From contig JAGWNV010000112.1 in the NCBI GenBank assembly GCA_028872975.1, forward strand, positions 1 through 7,789: a DNA stretch of 7,789 nt, written 5' to 3'. The notes under the pieces were generated by a model. It saw only the letters and a program-made list of their open reading frames with translations, searched no databases and had not been told where the DNA came from. This document shows, piece by piece, positions 1 to 5,399 of this stretch. Position 1 is the stretch's first letter. Each line of letters opens with the position of its first letter. The stretch comes from Acidobacteriota bacterium (GTDB lineage Bacteria; Actinomycetota; Acidimicrobiia; Acidimicrobiales; UBA8190). The position numbers and the translations under genes were made by a program.

Positions 1-1
1 C

Positions 2-244
2 GACGCCGACGGCCCCGAGCAGTGCTCCGGGCTCCCCGTGGCCCGGTACTCGGCCGACGAGCTCTGTGGCGTGCTGGGGCCGTCGTTCCGTGCCGTCGAG
101 CGCCGCCGGGAGCTCCACACGACGCCCGGGGGTGCCGTGCAGCCCTTCACCTGGGTGGCCGGCCGGATGGGCGGCGACGAGGAGCCCGAGGTGCGCAGCG
201 TCGACCCCGGCGCCCCTGCGCCGGCGCCCACCGAACGCGGCTGA
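2..244 (+). CDS. Probable class I SAM-dependent methyltransferase, C-terminal fragment (5' end outside window)
   Basis: The frame is open from the left edge and ends at TGA 242-244, giving the last 80 residues. The visible text DGPEQCSGLPVARYSADEL, then a GPSFRAVE stretch, then HTTPGGAVQPFTW matches the end of a common bacterial class I methyltransferase family. In that family the last strands carry a 'GPE-CSGLPV-RY' segment and a closing 'TP-GAVQPFTW' segment. The SAM-binding motif I would lie upstream and cannot be seen, so activity and substrate are unknown. After QPFTW there is a further tail of about 26 residues rich in Pro, Ala and Glu, longer than is usual for the family and probably disordered. 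The gene converges on the minus-strand reductase with only 10 bp between the two stop codons. Family assignment is by recall of the motif; the substrate is not inferable. Confidence 0.75.
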   Translation, partial: DADGPEQCSGLPVARYSADELCGVLGPSFRAVERRRELHTTPGGAVQPFTWVAGRMGGDEEPEVRSVDPGAPAPAPTERG

Positions 245-258
245 CGCCGGCTCGTCAG
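241..258. terminator. Small hairpin spanning both convergent stop codons
   Basis: CTGACG (241-246) and CGTCAG (253-258) form a perfect 6-bp inverted repeat around the 6-base loop CCGGCT. The left arm contains the TGA stop of the plus-strand methyltransferase and the right arm contains the stop of the minus-strand reductase. A hairpin between convergent genes could end or pause transcription both ways. There is no T-tract on either side and the stem is short, so a terminator role is inference. Confidence 0.3.
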
Positions 259-1013
259 GCGCCGCCTCCCGCCGGTGGGGGGACCGCCAGGCGGTAGAAG
301 AGGAACCCGTCCTCCTCGAGGAGCCCCACGACGTCGAGGTCGAGGGGCCGGGGCAGCTCGGGGCCGGCGAGGACCCGGGGGCCCGACCCCGCCACCAGGC
401 GGGGGGCGAGGGTGAGGCAGAGCTCGTCGAGGAGCCCCGCCGCCACGAAATCGGCGTTCAGCCCGGGGCCGCCCTCGAGGAGCACCGACCCCCGGCCCTG
501 GCCCTGGAGGTGGGCGAGGACCCGGCCCGGGTCCACCCGCTCCTCCCCCGCCTCGACCAGCTCCGCCACCTCGGCGGCCGGCGCGCCGGCGGAGGACAGG
601 CCGCGGGCGGTAGAGAAGACGATCGGGCGCTCCTCGGCCTGGGCGAAGAAGGGCGAGCCCCAGTCGAGGTCCCCCGACCCCGTGACGACGGCGATGGGCG
701 GCACCGGCGACTTGCCCCCGGCGGTGCGGCCACGGCGCAGTTCGGGGTCGAGGCGGGCCGGGCCGTAGCCCTCGGCGCGCGCCGTGCCCGCCCCCACCAC
801 GACGACGTCGGCCTGGGCGCGCAGCACCTGGAAGACGCGCCGGTCGGCCGGCCCCCCGAGCATCCCCGACCGGCCCTGTACGGCGATGGCCCCGTCGAGT
901 GTCGAGATCATGTTGCAGCGGACGAAGGGCCGGGAACGCCCGGCGGTGTCGGGAACGGCGTAGGCCTCGGCGAGGGCGACCTCCCCGGCCGCCACCGGCA
1001 GCAGCCGCCTCAC
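255..1013 (-). CDS. RibD C-terminal domain / pyrimidine reductase family protein
   Basis: This is a 252-residue single-domain protein of the RibD-C (dihydrofolate-reductase-like) fold, acting in the cytoplasm and probably NADPH-dependent. Visible signatures are FVRCNMISTLDG at 30-41 (the 'SLDGkia' element), VVVGAGTARAEGYGPAR at 71-87 (the nucleotide-binding 'GagTvraegYgP' element) and LLEGGPGLNADF at 178-189, followed by DELCLTLAP at 196-204. It lacks the deaminase domain of full RibD. Such stand-alone actinobacterial proteins are called 'pyrimidine reductase family'; whether this one reduces the riboflavin intermediate or another substrate is not shown. The frame stays open another 58 codons upstream, but that part overlaps the MarR gene and reads as non-protein. 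The chosen GTG at 1013-1011 overlaps the MarR TGA by the GTGA arrangement and lacks its own Shine-Dalgarno, which fits translational coupling. Confidence 0.85.
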   Translation of the reverse strand: MRRLLPVAAGEVALAEAYAVPDTAGRSRPFVRCNMISTLDGAIAVQGRSGMLGGPADRRVFQVLRAQADVVVVGAGTARAEGYGPARLDPELRRGRTAGGKSPVPPIAVVTGSGDLDWGSPFFAQAEERPIVFSTARGLSSAGAPAAEVAELVEAGEERVDPGRVLAHLQGQGRGSVLLEGGPGLNADFVAAGLLDELCLTLAPRLVAGSGPRVLAGPELPRPLDLDVVGLLEEDGFLFYRLAVPPPAGGGA

Positions 1014-1489
1014 TGGAGACCGTCGGGGGCGACGGCGGTCCTGATCCGCTCGTGGATGGCGCACACCTGGTGGACCTGGGCCCGCGTGATGGGGTCGAAC
1101 ACGAGCCGCCGCACGGCCCCCACGTGGCCGGGGGCCGACTCCTCGAGCTTCGCGCAGCCCTCGGAGGTGAGCGCGCACCGGGTGCACCGGCCGTCGCCCG
1201 GGTCGGGCGTACGCCGCACCCAGCCGCGCCGCTCGAGCTTGGTCACCACCTGGGAGAGCCGGGGCAGCGACCCGTTGGTGAGGACGGCGAGGTCGCTCAT
1301 GCGCAGCGACTGCTCCGGGTGGTCCGAGAGGGAGGCGAGGACGAGGTACTCGTAGAGCGTGAGACCGGCCTCACGCTGCAACTGGCCGTCGAGGGCGGCG
1401 GGAAGGGTGCAGAGCACGGCCACGAGGGCCAGCCACGCCCGTTCCTCCTCGCCGTCGAGCCATTGGGGTTCGCCGCAGGTTCCCACCAC
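1010..1489 (-). CDS. MarR-family winged helix-turn-helix transcriptional regulator
   Basis: This 159-residue protein has the usual MarR length. Helical dimerisation segments flank a winged HTH: LTLYEYLVLASLSDHP at 43-58, the recognition region LRMSDLAVLTNGSLPRLSQV at 62-81, LERRGWVRRTPDP at 85-97, then the wing and TSEG at 108-111. MarR proteins bind palindromic operators as dimers and usually repress their own and neighbouring genes; the ligand is unknown here. It carries six cysteines (C5, C27, C102, C105, C112, C143), three of them in or beside the wing, which is uncommon. The start is GTG at 1489, with another GTG directly after it at 1486; an in-frame stop at 1498-1496 rules out longer versions, and an AGTAGGG stretch sits just upstream. 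It is the first gene of an operon with the reductase, overlapping by GTGA, and it may control that gene. Confidence 0.88.
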   Translation of the reverse strand: MVGTCGEPQWLDGEEERAWLALVAVLCTLPAALDGQLQREAGLTLYEYLVLASLSDHPEQSLRMSDLAVLTNGSLPRLSQVVTKLERRGWVRRTPDPGDGRCTRCALTSEGCAKLEESAPGHVGAVRRLVFDPITRAQVHQVCAIHERIRTAVAPDGLQ

Positions 1490-1500
1490 ACCACCCTACT

Positions 1501-1512
1501 TCAATGCTTAAC
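1501..1512 (-). promoter_or_regulatory. AT-rich patch upstream of the MarR gene, candidate promoter or operator
   Basis: Read on the minus strand, the 12 bases are GTTAAGCATTGA, conspicuously AT-rich in this GC-rich DNA and about 12 to 23 bases before the GTG at 1489. TTAAGCATTGAA is an imperfect inverted repeat (3 of 6 pairs match). A -10 element here would give a very short or absent leader, as is common in actinobacteria. No convincing -35 box is seen, because its expected place falls in the GC hairpin. The assignment is inference from composition and position. Confidence 0.25.
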
Positions 1513-1517
1513 CAACC

Positions 1518-1541
1518 GGCGGGCCCCACCGCCGGCCCGCC
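1518..1541. repeat. GC-rich inverted repeat (8-bp arms) in the divergent intergenic region
   Basis: GGCGGGCC at 1518-1525 is exactly inverted as GGCCCGCC at 1534-1541 around an 8-base spacer. It lies 29 to 52 bases upstream of the MarR start, beside the AT-rich patch. It could be an operator for the MarR dimer, or a hairpin that insulates the two divergent transcripts. Runs of G and C make chance inverted repeats more likely in this DNA, so the functional reading is tentative. Confidence 0.35.
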
Positions 1542-1655
1542 CGGGCCAGTGAGCGCGTCACCGGGCCGCACGCCGCAGCGCCCATTGCAGGCTCGCACCA
1601 CCACCGATGGTGATGTCGGAGACCCCCTGAGAACCGGCCTCGGTACAGAAGGGCC

Positions 1656-1669
1656 ATCGGACGTCCGAT
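1656..1669. promoter_or_regulatory. Perfect 14-bp palindrome, candidate operator for the zinc-ribbon gene
   Basis: ATCGGACGTCCGAT reads identically on both strands with no loop, which is the form expected for a homodimer protein-binding site rather than an RNA hairpin. It ends 31 bases before the ATG at 1701, where it would overlap a promoter or the early transcribed region. The regulator is not known; the MarR protein encoded 170 bp away on the other strand is one candidate. No second copy was noticed in the window. Confidence 0.4.
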
Positions 1670-1700
1670 ACCCGAGGCGGAAGCGCGACAGGGAGCGGCG

Positions 1701-2297
1701 ATGAGCGAGCGTTCGGAGCACGAGCGGACACCGGGGCACGAGGAGGTGACGGCACTCGGGGCGGCGACGACACCCGAGGTCGAGGGCGACGCCGGAGGTG
1801 ACCCGGCCGAGCTGCGTCCGTACACCAGCTTCGGCACCCGGTCGAACCGCCGGGCCCGCGCCGGTGCGCTGCGCAACTGCCGGCTGTGCTGGAAGCCCAT
1901 CACGGTGGATGCCCGCTTCGTGGAGGAAGCGCCGCCGCGGACCTTCTTCCGCTGTCCCTACTGCAGCCAGGCCTTCCCCATCCGCCGCAGCGACGTCCAG
2001 CCGCCCACCGCCGAGGCCGCTCCCCTCCCCGCCCCGGCGCGCCCCGAGGCGGACACCTCCGGCCCGCCGGTCGAGATCTGGTCGACCCTCGAGCGCAGCG
2101 TCATCGACCTTCTCGACCTCGACGCCGTGCGGGCGCTGCTCAACCAGATCGAGGCCATCCACACCCGCCACGGGTCGACCGAGGAATCCCTGGCCCTGCG
2201 CGACACGCTGTGCGCCAGGGAGCAACTGCTCATCGCCCTCGAGGACGTGGGCCAGGCCGTGGCCTCCATCGAGGCGGAGTTCCCCCCGACGCGCTAG
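1701..2297 (+). CDS. Hypothetical protein with a CxxC...CxxC zinc-ribbon-like motif
   Basis: I do not recognise a named family for this 198-residue protein. Residues 1-50 are charged and low in structure. C60-R-L-C63 and C85-P-Y-C88, 21 residues apart, form a probable four-cysteine zinc site, followed by a Pro/Ala-rich linker at about 100-123. A helical C-terminal part follows (about 127-193), with VIDLLDLDAVRALLNQIEAI and LIALEDVGQAVASIEAE suggesting amphipathic helices. There is no signal peptide or membrane segment, so it is probably cytoplasmic. Zinc ribbons of this kind often bind nucleic acid or protein partners; no specific role can be inferred. A Shine-Dalgarno GGGAG at 1691-1695, 5 bases before ATG 1701, supports the start. 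It stands alone on the plus strand, divergent from the MarR operon and converging on the minus-strand block. Frame quality is good; function unknown. Confidence 0.7.
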   Translation: MSERSEHERTPGHEEVTALGAATTPEVEGDAGGDPAELRPYTSFGTRSNRRARAGALRNCRLCWKPITVDARFVEEAPPRTFFRCPYCSQAFPIRRSDVQPPTAEAAPLPAPARPEADTSGPPVEIWSTLERSVIDLLDLDAVRALLNQIEAIHTRHGSTEESLALRDTLCAREQLLIALEDVGQAVASIEAEFPPTR

Positions 2298-2356
2298 TAC
2301 CCCTTCCTCGAGGTGTCCCCGGGCTCGACACTCTCTCCACCGGCGTGCGCACCTCG

Positions 2357-2542
2357 TCACGGCTCGTCCTCCCCACCAACGGCACCTCGCTGGCCGCCGC
2401 CCTCGGGGGCTGAGTCAGCGCACCGCTTCCGGCGGGGGCACGGCCGCGGGGTCGACGCCACGACGGCCCTGCGCCGGGCCAGGGCGCCGGCGGCCAGCGC
2501 CCCGGTGGCGGCGAGGAACGCCCTCCTGGTGATGGCCCGCAC
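2357..2542 (-). CDS. Doubtful short ORF starting like a Tat signal peptide; possible gene remnant
   Basis: From GTG 2542 the 61-residue frame begins MRAITRRAFLAATGALAAG, with a twin-arginine followed by FLAATGALAAGALA: the RRxFL plus small-residue hydrophobic core typical of Tat export signals. After residue 22 the sequence turns to Arg/Pro/Gly-rich text that resembles out-of-frame translation and ends at TGA 2359-2357 with no recognisable mature domain. No clear Shine-Dalgarno precedes the start. It lies 49 bp downstream of the EAL protein's stop on the same strand, so it could be the last gene of that operon. Alternatives are a frameshifted or truncated relic of a Tat-exported protein, or chance. 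The other frames over 2298-2410 are also open and GC3-rich on both strands but match nothing I know. Bases 2298-2356 hold no gene I can support. Confidence 0.35.
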   Translation of the reverse strand: MRAITRRAFLAATGALAAGALARRRAVVASTPRPCPRRKRCADSAPEGGGQRGAVGGEDEP

Positions 2543-2555
2543 ACGGGGGGAACGC

Positions 2556-2575
2556 CCGGCACGGGGCCGTGCTGG
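2556..2575 (-). terminator. Hairpin downstream of the GGDEF/EAL gene
   Basis: GCACGGGGCCGTGC at 2559-2572 is an inverted repeat (GCACGG/CCGTGC, 2-base centre), and the flanking CC at 2556-2557 and GG at 2574-2575 extend the pairing past one mismatch or G-U. It begins 16 bases after the stop codon of the large signalling gene. There is no T-tract, so termination would be of the GC-hairpin type or simply pausing. It precedes the doubtful Tat-like ORF, which it would separate from the operon. Confidence 0.3.
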
Positions 2576-2591
2576 TGGTGAATTCCGCGCC

Positions 2592-5399
2592 TCAGCCGAC
2601 CCGCAGGGCGGCGAGGCCCGACGTGCGCCGGCTGGCCTCGTGCCACCACGCCTCGAACTCCTCGGGCGGCAGGGGCCGGCCGAAGTGGAAGCCCTGGGCG
2701 AGATCACAGCCGAGCCCCGCCACCAGCGCGGCCAGACGCCCGTCGGCGACGCCTTCGGCCACGACCTGGAGCCCGAGGGCGTGGCTCATGTCGATGATGG
2801 CCTTCACGACCGGCGTCGAGTCCTCGTCGCCGCCGAGCCGGCCGGTGAAGGACCGGTCGATCTTCACCGTGGTCACCGGGAGCGAGTGCAGGTAGGCGAG
2901 CGACGAGTAGCCGGTGCCGAAGTCGTCGATGGCGACGCGCACGCCCATCTTCCGCAAGGCCGCCAGCGATCGGGCGGTCGACTCGCCGTCGGCCATGAGG
3001 ACCGTCTCGGTCACCTCCACCACGAACCGCTCGCTCGCCACGCCCGCCGCCCGGAGCAGGTCGTCGAGCAGCTCGGTGGTCCGGGGGTCGTCGAGCTGGC
3101 GGGCAGAGACGTTGACGGCCAAGCTCGCCAGCTTGGGCGCGTGGGGGTCGAGGTCCCAGGCGCCGAGCTGGCGCACGGCCCGCTCGAACACCCACTGGCC
3201 CAGGGGGACGACGAGTCCCGCCTCCTCGGCCACGGGGACGAACTCGTCGGGGGGGACGAGGCCACGGGTGGGGTGGTGCCAGCGGACGAGGGCCTCGCAG
3301 GCCAGGGGCCGGCCCGTGGCCGCCTCCACCAGGGGCTGGTAGTAGAGGTCGAGCTCCCCTCGCTCGAGGGCGTGGCGGAGCTCGGTCTCGATCTCGAGGC
3401 GGGCGACGGACCTCCGGTGCAGGGTCTCGTCGAACACCTCGTAGCGGTTCCTGCCGGCCTGCTTCGCCTTGTACATCGCCGTGTCGGCGTCCCGGAGGAC
3501 GGTGGCGGCATCGGCGCCCTCGCAGGCCACCACGATGCCGATGCTCCCGGTCAGGGCGAGATCGCGGCCTCCGAGGGGGACGGGCTCCTGCACCACCTCG
3601 AGGATCCGGCCGGCGGCCCGCTCGGCGTCCTCGGCACCGTCGACGTCCCTGATGATGAACATGAACTCGTCGCCCCCGAGGCGCGCCACCGTCTCGCCGG
3701 CGCGCACGACCTTCCGGAGCCGCCTGCCCATCACCTCGAGGACGGCGTCGCCGACGTCGTGGCCCAGGCCGTCATTCACGCGCTTGAAGCCGTCGAGGTC
3801 CATGAAGAGCACGGCGATGCGCCGCCCGCCCCGGCCGCTGGCGGCGATCTCCTGCTCGAGCCGGTCCAGGAAGAGGGCCCGGTTGGGGAGCCCGGTGAGA
3901 GGGTCGTGGAATGCCTGGCGCTCGAGCTCCCGATGTGCCCTGGTCTCGTCGGTGATGTCCTCGAGGGTGATCACCTGCCCGGCGTCGGCGCCGTCCCCCT
4001 TGGGTGCCATGAGCATGCGCACGTACCGCTTCCCGCCGTCGGCGTGGAAGACCCGGCAGTGGGTCGTGACCCACTTTCGACCGTCGGGGATGGTCTCGAG
4101 CAGCGCCAGCACCCCGGGTGCCTCGCGTTCGTGCAGGGCCCCGAGCCAGCCGAAGCCGAGAAGCGCCTCGATGGGCCGACCGGTGATCTCCGCCGCCTTC
4201 GGGTTGGCGTAGCTGACCGCCCCGTCCCGGGTGGTCTCGAGGATGTCAATGGGGGCGGTCGTGGCGAGGGTCTTGAACCGCTCCTCGCTCACGGCCAGGG
4301 AGTGCTCGGCGTGGACGGCCTCCGCCCTGGCCCGGTCGCGCGACCAGACGAGCCGGTACAGAAGGGCGAAGAGGAGCGCGGTGAGAAGCGCCCCGAACAC
4401 GCCCACCACCACCCCCTGGGGCACCGACGTGTTCTCGGCGCCGACCGTCGTCCGCACCGCCAGCGCCGGCTGCGTCGCGGTGGCCGACACCGACGCGTAC
4501 CTCCCGCCCGGCAACCGGGGCCCGGCCGACCCCATCGGAGTGAACCGTCCGCCGGACAAGGTCCCGACGGCCACCTCGGCCCCGCGGACCGATCGCACCG
4601 GGACCCCGGCCAGCCCGCTCGAGCTGAAGGTGCCCACCACCCACCCCACGAAGGCCCCTCCGCCGGGGGCGCCGGCGTCGTCGTGGGCGTAGACGGGCTC
4701 GACGACGATGAAGATGGCCATGACCGAGGTGGCGGTGGCGGCCGGGACGCCCGCCTCACGGAGATGGGCGGCGCCCGTGGGGGTGACGATGTCGGCCAGC
4801 TGGGCCCGGCCGGTGGCCTTGGCCTCGACGAGGGCCGGGGGAAGGAGCGAGGCCCCGAGCGCGGGCAGCTGGGACGTGCAGAAGTCGACCCCTGCCGGCA
4901 GTCCCGGGGAGAGGACGATGCCGAGCCGGGCCAGGCAGTACTGAGAAGGCGTGCCCGAGGAGTAGAGGGCGAAGTCGTCGGCGTGCTCGCCCACGAGCGG
5001 GTCGGCCCGGATGGTCTGGACGAACCCGGGGAGCGCCGAGGAGGCCACCGGCTCGACCAGGGCCATCCCCAGCGTCCCGGGGTAGCGCCGGCCGAGTTGG
5101 AGTCCCTCCAGCCACGGGGCGAGCCTGCGGTTGGTCAGATCCGGCTCGGTGGCGATCTCCTGGGCGAAGGCCGCCTCGAAGTCGAGCTCGCGCTGGAACG
5201 CACTCGTGACCGAGGACGTGATGCTCGACGTGACGTCGGCGCGGTCCGACCGGTAATTGGCGGCCTGGACCCGCGCCCAGCCCCAGCCGCACGCCGTCGA
5301 GGCGAGCAGGCCGCACACGAGCACCGTCCAGACGAGGAACCGGCGGCCCCGGCTCCCGCCTTCGGCACCTGTCGGCGTCGGCGCAGGGGGGAGGATCAC
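2592..5399 (-). CDS. Membrane-anchored c-di-GMP enzyme: CHASE-like sensor, PAS, GGDEF and EAL domains
   Basis: This 935-residue protein probably both makes and degrades cyclic di-GMP at the inner face of the membrane. Order: membrane helix at about 21-41; extracytoplasmic CHASE-like domain at about 50-325 (YPGTLGMALVEPV at 106-118 is typical); second helix at about 329-351; PAS at about 371-490; GGDEF about 491-655; EAL about 665-920. The cyclase motif GGDEF is intact at 575-579, with DLDGFKRVND nearby at 534-543. The inhibitory RxxD site is altered to R566-A-G-E569. The phosphodiesterase set is complete: E702 in EALVRW, N763, E795 and E798, D825-D826 in DDFGTGYSS, K846, E882 and Q902. The start GTG 5399 overlaps the upstream TGA as GTGA, with GGAG 8 bases before it; GTG 5402 is an alternative. 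A 262-codon open extension upstream is rejected because it lies antiframe over the DUF429 gene. Confidence 0.92.
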   Translation of the reverse strand: MILPPAPTPTGAEGGSRGRRFLVWTVLVCGLLASTACGWGWARVQAANYRSDRADVTSSITSSVTSAFQRELDFEAAFAQEIATEPDLTNRRLAPWLEGLQLGRRYPGTLGMALVEPVASSALPGFVQTIRADPLVGEHADDFALYSSGTPSQYCLARLGIVLSPGLPAGVDFCTSQLPALGASLLPPALVEAKATGRAQLADIVTPTGAAHLREAGVPAATATSVMAIFIVVEPVYAHDDAGAPGGGAFVGWVVGTFSSSGLAGVPVRSVRGAEVAVGTLSGGRFTPMGSAGPRLPGGRYASVSATATQPALAVRTTVGAENTSVPQGVVVGVFGALLTALLFALLYRLVWSRDRARAEAVHAEHSLAVSEERFKTLATTAPIDILETTRDGAVSYANPKAAEITGRPIEALLGFGWLGALHEREAPGVLALLETIPDGRKWVTTHCRVFHADGGKRYVRMLMAPKGDGADAGQVITLEDITDETRAHRELERQAFHDPLTGLPNRALFLDRLEQEIAASGRGGRRIAVLFMDLDGFKRVNDGLGHDVGDAVLEVMGRRLRKVVRAGETVARLGGDEFMFIIRDVDGAEDAERAAGRILEVVQEPVPLGGRDLALTGSIGIVVACEGADAATVLRDADTAMYKAKQAGRNRYEVFDETLHRRSVARLEIETELRHALERGELDLYYQPLVEAATGRPLACEALVRWHHPTRGLVPPDEFVPVAEEAGLVVPLGQWVFERAVRQLGAWDLDPHAPKLASLAVNVSARQLDDPRTTELLDDLLRAAGVASERFVVEVTETVLMADGESTARSLAALRKMGVRVAIDDFGTGYSSLAYLHSLPVTTVKIDRSFTGRLGGDEDSTPVVKAIIDMSHALGLQVVAEGVADGRLAALVAGLGCDLAQGFHFGRPLPPEEFEAWWHEASRRTSGLAALRVG

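Noticed and set aside
855..859. Second GGDED-like string (GGDED at residues 856-860 of the EAL protein) considered as a second cyclase motif
   Set aside because: It is within the EAL domain after the catalytic lysine strand, ends in D rather than F and has no GGDEF-domain context; the real motif is at residues 575-579. The coordinates given here are residue numbers, not bases.
1014..1187. N-terminal extension of the reductase frame
   Set aside because: It lies over the MarR wing and C-terminus and is not protein-like; the GTG overlapping the MarR stop fits the family's N-terminus.
66..1355. A 429-codon plus-strand frame over the reductase and MarR genes
   Set aside because: Antisense to two recognised genes and without any recognisable motif.
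1585..1613. TTGCAG followed 17 bases later by TGGTGA as a sigma-70 promoter for the zinc-ribbon gene
   Set aside because: The -10 match is poor, and in this GC-rich region such half-matches are expected by chance.
1371..2360. A 329-codon minus-strand frame over the zinc-ribbon gene
   Set aside because: The opposite frame has a Shine-Dalgarno, a paired CxxC motif and a protein-like composition; this one is Gly/Arg-rich and also crosses the MarR start.
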